A stretch of 8,579 nucleotides of DNA from Anaerolineales bacterium (lineage in GTDB: Bacteria > Chloroflexota > Anaerolineae > Anaerolineales > UBA4823). A program made the position numbers and the translations under genes. The notes below the pieces were generated by a model. That model did no database searches and was not told the origin of the DNA. It saw only the letters and a list, made by a program, of their open reading frames with translations. Location: the NCBI GenBank assembly GCA_026415275.1, contig JAOAHK010000077.1, positions 1 through 8,579 of the forward strand. The letters are read 5' to 3'. Shown piece by piece: positions 1-7,492 of the stretch (position 1 is the first letter of the stretch; each line of letters starts with the position of its first letter).

Positions 1-921
1 GTACATAGTCGGCACTCCCGGATAAATCGTTGCTTTATATTTTTGAATACTATCCAAAACATCCTTTAGGTCACGCGGATTGGGAATCATAACCATTGAA
101 GCACCTGCACGTATTGCAAAGCACATCCCAGCAACCATTCCATACACATGGAACAATGGGATTGCCATCAGTACCACTTCTTTACCTTCCTCGACATCCG
201 GCATCCAACTATGTATCTGAAGCGAATTCGCGACAAGATTTCGGTGAAGTGCAATCGCCCCTTTCGAGATTCCCGTTGTGCCACCACTGTACTGAAAGAG
301 CGCTACGTCATCTGGGGTGATTTCAATCCTCGGCCGTGAAGAAGGGGAATACTTCGCCAACAAATCCTTGAGCCAATAATCCCCTTCCTGGAGTTGAACG
401 CGGAACCCCCCTTTCTTCTCTTTGGCTATTGTAAATAACAAACGAAGAATCGGGGGTAAAGTTTCCTTTAGGTTAGTGACAATCACTTTCTTTATCGGTG
501 TATTGGGTTGCACCTTTTTTATCGTGTTATAGAAGTTGCTCATAACGAGCATAACTTCTATGCCTGCATCTTTGACTTGGTGTTCAATTTCGCGCGGGGT
601 ATACAAGGGATTAGTAGCAACAACCACCCCACCAGCTTTTAGGATTCCAAAATAAGCGAGCACAAATTGTGGAGTGTTGGGCATAAAAATTCCAACTCGG
701 TCTCCTTTTTTCACCCCTATATCAGCCAATGCCGCAGCAAGACGGTCAGTTAGCTCATTCATTTCTTTGTACGTGATGACAGCCCCTTTGAAGATCGTAC
801 AGGGTGATTGAGGATATTTTCTGGCGGTTTCCTCCAGTAAATCAAACAAAGTTATTTCTGGGTAATCGATATGGTAGGGAACTCCCTTGTCATAATGCTT
901 AAACCATGGCCGTTCAAACAT
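1..921 (-). CDS. Long-chain fatty-acid--CoA ligase (AMP-forming), N-terminal 307 residues; C-terminus beyond the left edge
   Basis: This is a member of the adenylate-forming acyl-CoA synthetase (ANL) superfamily. It activates a fatty acid with ATP to acyl-AMP and transfers it to CoA, normally at the cytoplasmic membrane face. The ATP-binding P-loop YSGGTTGISKGA is at residues 211-222 and is intact. Upstream are the typical blocks VKKGDRVGIFMPN and AYFGILKAGGVVVATNPLYTPREIEHQ, and after the P-loop come IPLFHVYGM and IYPGVPTMY, all usual for FadD-like long-chain ligases of about 550 residues. The frame is open to the window edge, so roughly the last 45% (with the adenylate-binding and C-terminal lysine motifs) is missing. 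The ATG start is supported by GGAGGAGA upstream. The gene has its own promoter and lies 97 bp downstream of the Ddl-like gene, so it may be expressed separately. Fatty-acid chain specificity cannot be read from this fragment. Confidence 0.93.
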   Translation of the reverse strand, partial: MFERPWFKHYDKGVPYHIDYPEITLFDLLEETARKYPQSPCTIFKGAVITYKEMNELTDRLAAALADIGVKKGDRVGIFMPNTPQFVLAYFGILKAGGVVVATNPLYTPREIEHQVKDAGIEVMLVMSNFYNTIKKVQPNTPIKKVIVTNLKETLPPILRLLFTIAKEKKGGFRVQLQEGDYWLKDLLAKYSPSSRPRIEITPDDVALFQYSGGTTGISKGAIALHRNLVANSLQIHSWMPDVEEGKEVVLMAIPLFHVYGMVAGMCFAIRAGASMVMIPNPRDLKDVLDSIQKYKATIYPGVPTMY

Positions 922-923
922 AG

Positions 924-931
924 TCTCCTCC
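924..931 (-). promoter_or_regulatory. Ribosome binding site of the acyl-CoA ligase
   Basis: On the minus strand the sequence GGAGGAGA lies just upstream of the ATG at 921. Its GGAGG core is about 5 nt from the start codon. It is the closest match to the 16S anti-Shine-Dalgarno sequence in the window and fixes this start. Confidence 0.8.
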
Positions 932-972
932 ATTTGGCAAAAAGAAGCAAAATCTGAACCTCACCTCTCTTA

Positions 973-1000
973 AGTATAGATGAAATACCGCAGAAGTCAA
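973..1000 (-). promoter_or_regulatory. Sigma-70-type promoter for the acyl-CoA ligase gene
   Basis: Read on the minus strand, TTGACT (995-1000) is followed after 16 nt by TATACT (973-978). Each hexamer matches five of six consensus positions. Transcription would start near 966, leaving a leader of about 45 nt before the ATG at 921. The promoter sits in the 97-bp gap after the Ddl-like gene. I see no convincing hairpin plus T-run between that gene and this promoter, so read-through from the upstream operon is also possible. Confidence 0.7.
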
Positions 1001-1018
1001 ATGATTCCAATCTGATTT

Positions 1019-2083
1019 TTAGGTAATCATCCCATATCGCTTCATAGCTGTTTTCAAAATCAGGTTAACTAACTCGGTATGGCTAACCCCTAAGGCTGCT
1101 GCTTCAATAACTAAGTCTGAGACTCCGGGCGATAAACCGGGTAAGGGGTTGATTTCTAATACGTAAGGTTTCCATCCGTCGTTCTGATCCAATCGAAAAT
1201 CAACCCGAGCAACATCTAGGGCACCCGTTACGCGAAACACAGCCGCAGTGTACCAATTTAACTCTCGTACCATTTCCTCGCTGAGTGGGGCGGGGCAAAT
1301 GTAGTTAAGCTTGTCGGCGAGATCAACTTTGAGACGGTTACTATAGACCACATCGCTGGCTTGGAAAGGCGTTAAGTCAACTTCTAAGGGTGGCAAGAAC
1401 ATCAGCCCAGCTTGAATACGCGGTGAATCCTCATCATCGGGCAACCGCCTAGCTGCTGGTGGTTTTAAGTTACCAATCACACCGACTGTGATCTCTCTTC
1501 CCTCTATAAACCTTTCAACCAAAGCAGGTTGTTGATATTTTGTCAAAATATTTTGGATTTGTTCTCTTAACTCGCTACGATCATAAACGATTGAATTTTG
1601 AGAGACCCCTATACCGGTGCCCTCACGACTGGGTTTCACAAACAATGGGAAGTTCAAATCCTCACTGAGTGGCTCATCAGGATCTTCAAATACTTGAAAT
1701 GGTGGCGTAGGTAAATCGTGATACGTAAGTACCCTCTTGGTCATCGGTTTATCTAAAGTGAGCGCCATGGTTAACACCTTCGACCCAGTATATGGGATGC
1801 GAAGCATTTCTAAGATAGCCGGTACTTGGGCTTCACGTCCATCCCCAAAATGGCCTTCGCAGATGTTGAAGCAGATATCGGGTTTCAACTTTCTCAATGT
1901 ATCAATCAGGGTTACATCCCCCTCTAGGAACTCACACTCATGTCCACCCACTCGAATAGCTTCCACGATTGCGAGGACAGTATTTTCAGAGTCTAGGTCA
2001 TCCCATTGATCCGGAGGCATTCCTGGTAAGATCGGGGCATTCTTCTTGAGGTTTGCAAGCACAGCTACGCGCCTTTTTTTCAT
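1019..2083 (-). CDS. D-alanine--D-alanine ligase-like ATP-grasp protein, substrate uncertain
   Basis: This is a 354-residue ATP-grasp carboxylate-amine ligase of the Ddl group. ATP-binding residues lie in VKPSREGTGIGV (149-160). Metal and phosphate ligands line up with E. coli DdlB: R293 and D295 in DVARVDFR, E310 and N312 in LEINPLPG. EGHFGDGREAQ (76-86) replaces the usual HGxxGEDGxxQ. The three residues that contact or order D-Ala in DdlB do not match by eye: no clear Glu15 equivalent, Ser150 is Thr156, and the omega-loop Tyr216 is Val253. Peptide-bond formation with ATP is likely; D-Ala as substrate is not shown. A start six bases upstream (2089) would abut AAAGG, whereas AAAGGA is 5 nt before the ATG at 2083, so I chose 2083. 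It follows the coiled-coil gene closely and probably shares its transcript. Confidence 0.85.
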   Translation of the reverse strand: MKKRRVAVLANLKKNAPILPGMPPDQWDDLDSENTVLAIVEAIRVGGHECEFLEGDVTLIDTLRKLKPDICFNICEGHFGDGREAQVPAILEMLRIPYTGSKVLTMALTLDKPMTKRVLTYHDLPTPPFQVFEDPDEPLSEDLNFPLFVKPSREGTGIGVSQNSIVYDRSELREQIQNILTKYQQPALVERFIEGREITVGVIGNLKPPAARRLPDDEDSPRIQAGLMFLPPLEVDLTPFQASDVVYSNRLKVDLADKLNYICPAPLSEEMVRELNWYTAAVFRVTGALDVARVDFRLDQNDGWKPYVLEINPLPGLSPGVSDLVIEAAALGVSHTELVNLILKTAMKRYGMIT

Positions 2084-2088
2084 ATTCA

Positions 2089-2094
2089 TCCTTT
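2089..2094 (-). promoter_or_regulatory. Ribosome binding site that decides the Ddl-like start
   Basis: AAAGGA on the minus strand ends 5 nt before the ATG at 2083 and overlaps the alternative ATG at 2089. The same AAAGGA with a 5-nt spacer precedes the TTG start at 7584, which supports reading it as this organism's normal signal. Confidence 0.6.
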
Positions 2095-2098
2095 CTTA

Positions 2099-4825
2099 TT
2101 AGGTCTTTAGGATCACCTGCCCATTGATATCCATTAGCTCTTGTCGACCTTGCTCGTTGACTACGACAATCTTAGCATTCGCTAGCTGGCGCGAAAGTTC
2201 GATGAGTTTACGCAGCACAACGTCATAGTCAACAGAAGGCGGACGTCGACTCGCGTTGGTCAGCCAATATTGGCGTAAGGAAGTAATTTCTCGTTCAACT
2301 CTTTCTCGAATATCTCGAATTTGCCCTTCAATTTCTGGGACTTTGCCATAGCGGCGTTGCTGAATTTCCCATAACCGATCGAGGCGATAGATATCAGCTT
2401 CGATACGCTCGATTCGAGATTGCTCTTGAATTGCCCATTGTTCATATTGTAAAAATTTTTCAAGCAAACTACGGTAACTCCCACTCATTTCGATTAGAAC
2501 TCTAACAAATTGAATCACTGAAGTTGGTTGATTGCGGAGGTTTTGCCACTTTTCTTCCAATTGAACGATCTCATTTCGCTCCACTGTTAGAAGCAAAGAA
2601 TTCGGCGGCCACGTTCTTTGAGATGGTATTAATTTCTCTAAATCCTGATATTTCGCATGAACATTGCGTTGCACATTGTGAAAATCATGATAGCTAGAGA
2701 GCAACGGTCCTTCAATCTGCTCGGCTAATTGCTTACTCACTGCAAAGCTTTCTTGCCAAGTATCAAAAACCTTTTTCATTGCAGCAACTAGTTGGTCCAT
2801 GGGAATATTCAAGCGAGCTGTCCGTCGAAAATTGAAAACTTCTTCTCTCCTCGCAAGCAATTCCTTTGCCCGAAAGATCAATGCATCCTCAAAGTGCCCA
2901 ATTTGATCAATCTGATCGATTCGTTTTTCTAAATCATTCAGTAATTTCAGGCAATCATTTTCAACAATAGACATCCACCGATTCGCAGCCTGTTCAACAT
3001 CCGTAATTAATTGCTGCAACTTCGTTTGTTTTCTAGCTACAGTGTCTTTATCTCGTTGATGAAATGAAGCTTGACACAAATCAAATTTGCGGTCCAATTG
3101 AACAATCTCTTTCTCCGCTTTTTCTGCTAATAAGGGTTGACTTAAGACAAACATCGAAATCTGGGCAAATTGGTTGCGCGTTGTTTTCAACAAAGCTAGG
3201 CTTTGGTTCTCAACCTTAGTGACATTCCGAAAAACTTGTTCAATAACACTCATCCGTTCTCGCATAGCCAAGCTTTGGCGATAGACTTCTTCTGTTAGGT
3301 GGTAAAACTCATCCATCGAACTTTCAATTATCTCTTTCTGCGCCAATTTTTCAGCTAAATCACGATGATGCATCTCTAGCTCGTGAAGCTGTTTTTCAAA
3401 ATTCAACACCCATACTCGGTTCGGCCAATTTCGAGGATCGTAAGGACGGATCGATTCGGCTAATTTCCTGGCCGCTTCGATCCATTGGTTTAGGTTTTTA
3501 ATTTCGGCACTTATGAGCATCCGCTCACATTTGCTATGCATATCTGCCATGCGCGCAGTGTGAGAATTAATCTCAGATAGGGCAGCCTTCAACCGTAAAG
3601 CCTCTTTATCAAGGTTTTCTAAGACATGGAAAGAAAAAGGTTTATTTATCGATTGCAAACGGTTAAATAATTCACTCGATCGGTAAAAACTATCACTGCT
3701 GAGGTCCCATTTGACAATCAGGTTCGATCGGGCAATTACATCGAAACGCTCTTGAATCTGGGAGATCAAGCCAGAGTTTATCTGCATGACTCGTTGATAT
3801 TGATATATTCTCTGGCGGTTGTGCCGCAAGTATTGTTGAGTAGATTGGACTTCATGGATGAAATCGCTCACCTCATTTGCAAGATTGCTAATCTCATCAA
3901 CAGCGATGTTACTTAGTCTCTTTTCGAGATCGATTAGCCATTTTCTCCGTTCTTCAATCCTCGATCGTTCTTCGGATAAGTCAACTTCGTCAGGAAAGTA
4001 GGTGAGCAATTGAATCGTGCGATCATGCTCCTTTTTTGCTATTTCAGTTTGATTGTCAAGAGCTAAGTATTGATTTTTCCAACGATCGGCTTTCTGGATG
4101 ACCGCCAAAATGGCAGGCAAATCCCTATTGACAATTTGGTAGACTTCTCGAATGTCCTCTTGGCTCGCCGCAGTGAGCAATTTTTCGTAGGGATCCGAAA
4201 GAAAATAGACTGGAATCCGCCCAATATCTCTCTCAATCTCCTGAACCTGGTTGATTAAGACATTAAACTCCTCGCCAGATAAGCCATAGGCAATTAACTC
4301 GTTCATTAGGAGTTTAGCCTGGTGAAGATATTCCATAACTTCGCGAGATTGTAAAGCTATCGACCAAGGAAATTCCTTAATCTGGTCAAATCGAGTATGC
4401 AACTGATCAAGATGCTGTCTCAAGCTCCGAATTTTTCCGATATCATCGATACACTTCCTTTGGTGTTCGTGTAGCTTCATCGCATTCCAGCGCAGGAATA
4501 CATCCCACCATGGGGATTTTTCTAAACGAGTGATCCATCCCCGATATTGAATATACTGTTGAAGGTAAGCTTTGATCTCATTCTCCATTACCACCAACTT
4601 GGTGTCAATATCTTGTAGACTTGTAATGAAAGGTTCATCCCGGTAAGCATCAAAAGTGCGTCGTAGAAAAAACAATTCTCGCCAGGCTCTCTCTATCCCC
4701 CGCAATTCATCACCCATCTTCTGACATTTCGCTTTGAGTTTCTTCAGCTCGAACAAACAAAAAATAAGGTATATGAGAAAAGAAACAAAAGCAAACGAGA
4801 GCACCCAAAAGATCACTTCGCTCAC
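2099..4825 (-). CDS. Large membrane-anchored coiled-coil protein (EzrA-like topology), function unknown
   Basis: This 908-residue protein has one hydrophobic segment at residues 4-25, then a basic stretch (KKLKAK, 28-33), predicting a short outside N-terminus and a long cytoplasmic body. The body is almost entirely charged, Leu/Gln/Arg/Glu-rich helix with regularly placed Trp residues and few Pro or Gly, as expected for spectrin-like coiled coils. The last 40 residues look more compact (AKIVVVNEQGRQELMDINGQVILKT region). The architecture resembles Firmicutes EzrA, a regulator of FtsZ ring assembly, but EzrA is about 560 residues and I see no diagnostic motif, so homology is not claimed. The GTG start at 4825 overlaps the miaA stop (GTGA), implying translational coupling; a second GTG at 4816 sits 8 nt after AGAAGG and is an equally good start. 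Its place between miaA and a Ddl-like gene hints at an envelope or division role only by association. Confidence 0.75.
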   Translation of the reverse strand: MSEVIFWVLSFAFVSFLIYLIFCLFELKKLKAKCQKMGDELRGIERAWRELFFLRRTFDAYRDEPFITSLQDIDTKLVVMENEIKAYLQQYIQYRGWITRLEKSPWWDVFLRWNAMKLHEHQRKCIDDIGKIRSLRQHLDQLHTRFDQIKEFPWSIALQSREVMEYLHQAKLLMNELIAYGLSGEEFNVLINQVQEIERDIGRIPVYFLSDPYEKLLTAASQEDIREVYQIVNRDLPAILAVIQKADRWKNQYLALDNQTEIAKKEHDRTIQLLTYFPDEVDLSEERSRIEERRKWLIDLEKRLSNIAVDEISNLANEVSDFIHEVQSTQQYLRHNRQRIYQYQRVMQINSGLISQIQERFDVIARSNLIVKWDLSSDSFYRSSELFNRLQSINKPFSFHVLENLDKEALRLKAALSEINSHTARMADMHSKCERMLISAEIKNLNQWIEAARKLAESIRPYDPRNWPNRVWVLNFEKQLHELEMHHRDLAEKLAQKEIIESSMDEFYHLTEEVYRQSLAMRERMSVIEQVFRNVTKVENQSLALLKTTRNQFAQISMFVLSQPLLAEKAEKEIVQLDRKFDLCQASFHQRDKDTVARKQTKLQQLITDVEQAANRWMSIVENDCLKLLNDLEKRIDQIDQIGHFEDALIFRAKELLARREEVFNFRRTARLNIPMDQLVAAMKKVFDTWQESFAVSKQLAEQIEGPLLSSYHDFHNVQRNVHAKYQDLEKLIPSQRTWPPNSLLLTVERNEIVQLEEKWQNLRNQPTSVIQFVRVLIEMSGSYRSLLEKFLQYEQWAIQEQSRIERIEADIYRLDRLWEIQQRRYGKVPEIEGQIRDIRERVEREITSLRQYWLTNASRRPPSVDYDVVLRKLIELSRQLANAKIVVVNEQGRQELMDINGQVILKT

Positions 4826-5781
4826 CTTCTCTCATCCTGAGTGCTAATCTGTTCCAACCATTCCTGAATTGCAACCTGGATCTCTATAACAGTTCTATCG
4901 TTTACCACAAACCAATGAATGATCGGGTCATCAAGCCGAAACCAATTAGATTGACGACGGATCAAGGTTCTGGTACGGCGTTTGATATGGGTTATCACCT
5001 CTTCCATTGACATCGAACCAGAAATATAAGCAGCGATTTCGCGATACCCAATGGCGCTAAATGATGGCAAATCAGGAGTGTATCCTTTGGACAAGAGTTT
5101 TTGGACTTCTTTAACCCAACCAGCATCGATCATCTGGTAAATTCGCTGATCACACTTTTGATAGAGTTCATGTCGGGGTAGGGTTAAGCCGACGACAAAT
5201 ATGGGATATGAAATTGGATTTACTTTTTTGCGTTGTTGAGAAAAAGGGACTCCAGTCGAAAAGATCACCTCGAACGCCCGCACGACACGTCGCAAATTGT
5301 GCGGATCTATCATTTTCGCTGCTGCTGGGTCGAGGGTTGCCAACCGACGCAGTCGTTCTTCGGGCTGTAGCTGTTCTAACCAACGCTCTAACATCGCCCT
5401 TTGAGGTGGATTTGGCGGCACCGGGGGCGGCTGCCATCCTTCCAAGATCGCTCGATAGTATTGACCGGTACCACCGACAAGGATAGGCAACTTCCCCTTA
5501 ATAAAAATCTCCTCCAATGCCTCTGAAACTCTATTTTGAAATATGGCTAAACTCCATGTCTCATTTGGATCTGCAACATCTACAAGGTGATGCTGAACTC
5601 TCTTTCTCAATTGGATATCTGGTTTCGCTGTTCCAATATCCATACCTCGATAGAGATATCGTGAGTCGATTGAGACAATCTCCCCATCTAGTGTAAGAGC
5701 AAGCTGATACGCACACTCCGTTTTCCCCACTCCTGTCGGTCCAACAACCATGACCAATTTCCGAGTATTATCCATAATCAT
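4822..5781 (-). CDS. miaA: tRNA dimethylallyltransferase
   Basis: MiaA transfers a dimethylallyl group to N6 of A37 in tRNAs reading codons that start with U, the first step towards ms2i6A, which stabilises codon-anticodon pairing. The 319-residue length is normal. Visible motifs in order are the P-loop GPTGVGKT (14-21), DSRYLYRGMDIGTAKP (39-54), HHLVDVADP (64-72), the catalytic-site block VGGTGQYY (102-109), DPHNLRRVVRAFEV, and near the C-terminus GYREIAAY followed by RRTRTLIRRQSNWFR. No key element is missing. The start overlaps the end of yraN by 14 nt and the stop overlaps the next gene by 4 nt. No strong ribosome binding site is visible, so translation probably depends on coupling to yraN. 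A second ATG at 5775 is an alternative start. Confidence 0.97.
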   Translation of the reverse strand: MIMDNTRKLVMVVGPTGVGKTECAYQLALTLDGEIVSIDSRYLYRGMDIGTAKPDIQLRKRVQHHLVDVADPNETWSLAIFQNRVSEALEEIFIKGKLPILVGGTGQYYRAILEGWQPPPVPPNPPQRAMLERWLEQLQPEERLRRLATLDPAAAKMIDPHNLRRVVRAFEVIFSTGVPFSQQRKKVNPISYPIFVVGLTLPRHELYQKCDQRIYQMIDAGWVKEVQKLLSKGYTPDLPSFSAIGYREIAAYISGSMSMEEVITHIKRRTRTLIRRQSNWFRLDDPIIHWFVVNDRTVIEIQVAIQEWLEQISTQDERR

Positions 5782-6190
5782 CTAGTTTGTCGTCCAGAGG
5801 GAAATTGAGCGAGATTGTCACGTTTTCAATGTGGTGAATATTAACGCTAGAGTTCTGCCCTATCTCAATGGAAACAACATCAATTTGCCAATCCAAATCC
5901 TCAATATGATGCTTTTGAATGTAATCACGGCTGGCTCGGATAAGACGATTCAGTTTTTTAGGTGTAACGCTTGATTCGGGATAACCAAACTGCTGGTTGC
6001 GGCGCATCTTAACTTCGACAAAAACAATACGTTGCGTTTCTTGAGGTAGCTCAGGGCAAGCGATGATGTCAATTTCTCCATACGGAGTCGAGTAATTACG
6101 GGCTAGAATCTTATAGCCTTTCGATTCGAGGTAGCTAACGGCGATCTCTTCACCCCGATATCCTAAGCTTCGTGCAGATTGATGGAGCAT
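5768..6190 (-). CDS. yraN: UPF0102 / YraN family endonuclease-fold protein
   Basis: This 140-residue protein matches the UPF0102 family in length and motifs: GYRGEEIAVSYLESKGYKIL at the N-terminus, GEIDII (38-43) and FVEVK (57-61). The Asp41 and E59-x-K61 pattern is that of the PD-(D/E)XK nuclease fold, so metal-dependent nuclease chemistry is possible, but the biological role of the family is not settled. SSVTPKKLNRL (73 onwards) is also characteristic. It starts 3 nt after the glycosyltransferase stop and overlaps miaA by 14 nt, so it is inside the operon. No clear Shine-Dalgarno sequence precedes the ATG, consistent with re-initiation after the upstream stop. Confidence 0.93.
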   Translation of the reverse strand: MLHQSARSLGYRGEEIAVSYLESKGYKILARNYSTPYGEIDIIACPELPQETQRIVFVEVKMRRNQQFGYPESSVTPKKLNRLIRASRDYIQKHHIEDLDWQIDVVSIEIGQNSSVNIHHIENVTISLNFPLDDKLDDYG

Positions 6191-6193
6191 TCG

Positions 6194-7393
6194 TTATCGA
6201 ATCCGATCCAACATACGACGAAAGCGAACAGTAAGGCTTTGCCGTTTTTTCGCTTTTCCTTCGATGGCTTTTTGATAAATTTCCAACATTTTTGCTGCGG
6301 TATGCTCAATCGAAAAATGCTCCGATGCTAGTTGTGCTTTCTTACCCATTGTGATCCGCTCTTCCTGATTTGAAATCAGACGTGCCATCTTCGCTGTGAA
6401 GGCTGCCATATCTTCTTCCACAACAAGAAACCCTGTTTCTCCATCTTGCACCGAGTCACTGATCCCCGGAGAATGAATCCCCAACACAGGCAATCCTGAA
6501 GCCATGGCTTCGATCACCGAGAGAGGGTGAACTTCTGTAACTGAAGCTGTAGCAAAGACATCCGCCATCTTTAAGTATTGACAAACTTTTTCATAGGGCA
6601 CCATCCCTACAAAGCGCACATATGGATCAACACCGCTTTGGACCACCATATCATGTAATGTCTTTCTTTCTGGCCCATCACCAACGAGCATAAGGCGAGC
6701 GGTGTCAAACGCTTGAACAACACCCATGAAACAACGGATGAGAAAGGGAAGATTTTTTTCCGGACCCAACCTTCCAACATAAATAAAGACAACATCTTTA
6801 TCTGTAAAGCCAAGCTCACTGCGGTCGGCTGCTACAATGGGCTTGCGGAATGCGCTTAGATCAACACCATTAGGCACAACTTGGATATCGACGGTCACCC
6901 CCAATCTACGAAGTACGTCGCGCATTCCATTAGAGGGGGAAATGACGACATCAACTGCCCGACAAAATACAGGAAGGTAGGCTTCTAAGGCTGGATCCCC
7001 TACTAGTTCACCCAATACGGGTAAATACGCTCGGGCATAAAGGTCATAGCGCGTATGATTTGTGAAAATGATGGGAATGCCTCTTGGACGGCAATAGCGT
7101 AGAGACAATGCTCCACTCAAAAAAGGATGGTGGACATGAACGACATCCATTGCCCTAAGCAAGCGCGTAGCTTCGCTACTGTAACGAAAACCCAAATAGT
7201 ACCCTGTATCTAATAAAGGCAACCCGGGTGAACGTATTACATTTTTCTCATCATCTTGATAAGTTTCGCCTCCAAACGTAAATACGAAAACATCATGCCC
7301 TTTTGTTTCCAGCCACTTTTTATTTAGTTCAATGTAATTGGTTATCCCACTTGTATGAGGCTTATACACATCCGCTAACATGCCTATACGCAT
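6194..7393 (-). CDS. Glycosyltransferase family 4 protein, GT-B fold, possibly a lipid glycosyltransferase
   Basis: This 399-residue retaining GT-B glycosyltransferase starts with the standard first strand (MRIGMLADVYKPHTSGITNYI), with the acceptor-side glycine loop at 11-17. HHPFLSG (88-94) and TNHTRYDLY (111-119) resemble the acceptor regions of diacylglycerol and phosphatidylinositol glycosyltransferases. In the C-terminal domain, VGRLGPEKN (206-214), LVGDGPE and the EX7E motif (E287 and E295, in TEVHPLSVIEAMASG) form the nucleotide-sugar site. The C-terminal tail is strongly basic (KKRQ...RFRRMLDRIR), fitting peripheral attachment to the anionic inner membrane face. Donor and acceptor are not known. 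The frame extends 30 codons further to a TTG at 7483, but that extension lacks family character, so I chose the ATG at 7393. It is the first gene of the minus-strand operon. Confidence 0.9.
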   Translation of the reverse strand: MRIGMLADVYKPHTSGITNYIELNKKWLETKGHDVFVFTFGGETYQDDEKNVIRSPGLPLLDTGYYLGFRYSSEATRLLRAMDVVHVHHPFLSGALSLRYCRPRGIPIIFTNHTRYDLYARAYLPVLGELVGDPALEAYLPVFCRAVDVVISPSNGMRDVLRRLGVTVDIQVVPNGVDLSAFRKPIVAADRSELGFTDKDVVFIYVGRLGPEKNLPFLIRCFMGVVQAFDTARLMLVGDGPERKTLHDMVVQSGVDPYVRFVGMVPYEKVCQYLKMADVFATASVTEVHPLSVIEAMASGLPVLGIHSPGISDSVQDGETGFLVVEEDMAAFTAKMARLISNQEERITMGKKAQLASEHFSIEHTAAKMLEIYQKAIEGKAKKRQSLTVRFRRMLDRIR

Positions 7394-7479
7394 ATTATCA
7401 CTAGGCCTTTGTACAAAACAGATTTCTAGTATTATAATCTTCCCCAGACGTTCCGACCGTTTGGCAATAAAAATGGGCA

Positions 7480-7492
7480 CCAAACAATTTGG
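7480..7492. repeat. Short inverted repeat CCAAA-CAA-TTTGG in the divergent promoter region
   Basis: The two 5-bp arms are perfectly complementary around a 3-bp centre. A further TTTGG at 7460-7464 could pair with the same left arm. The location between two divergent genes would suit an operator for a dimeric regulator, but arms of 5 bp can arise by chance in AT-rich DNA. Confidence 0.3.

Noticed and set aside
96..339. Two overlapping plus-strand reading frames of about 60-75 codons
   Set aside because: They lie antisense inside the acyl-CoA ligase, whose minus-strand frame has clear conserved motifs. Their products are low-complexity shadows without ribosome binding sites.
1001..1020. A possible terminator after the Ddl-like gene (GATTCCAATC near a T/A run)
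   Set aside because: The arms are only 4 bp with a 2-nt centre, and the T-run lies on the wrong side for minus-strand transcription.
2370..4090. Several CGATCG palindromes in the coiled-coil gene, reminiscent of the cyanobacterial HIP1 element
   Set aside because: The full HIP1 octamer GCGATCGC is not present at these sites, and the hexamers fall in coding sequence where Arg, Ser and Asp-Arg codon choices explain them.
2099..4825. Calling the coiled-coil protein EzrA, an SMC protein or a chemoreceptor
   Set aside because: It has no Walker A or ABC signature for SMC, no conserved chemoreceptor hairpin tip, and only topology, not motifs, in common with EzrA.
5168..5486. Reading frames of about 90 codons on both strands inside miaA
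   Set aside because: They are out of frame with a well-conserved MiaA sequence and have Ala/Thr/Arg-rich shadow composition.
7394..7483. A 30-codon N-terminal extension of the glycosyltransferase to a TTG codon
   Set aside because: The extension has no family resemblance, contains the TATAAT promoter-like hexamer, and the ATG at 7393 begins exactly at the conserved first strand of GT-B glycosyltransferases.
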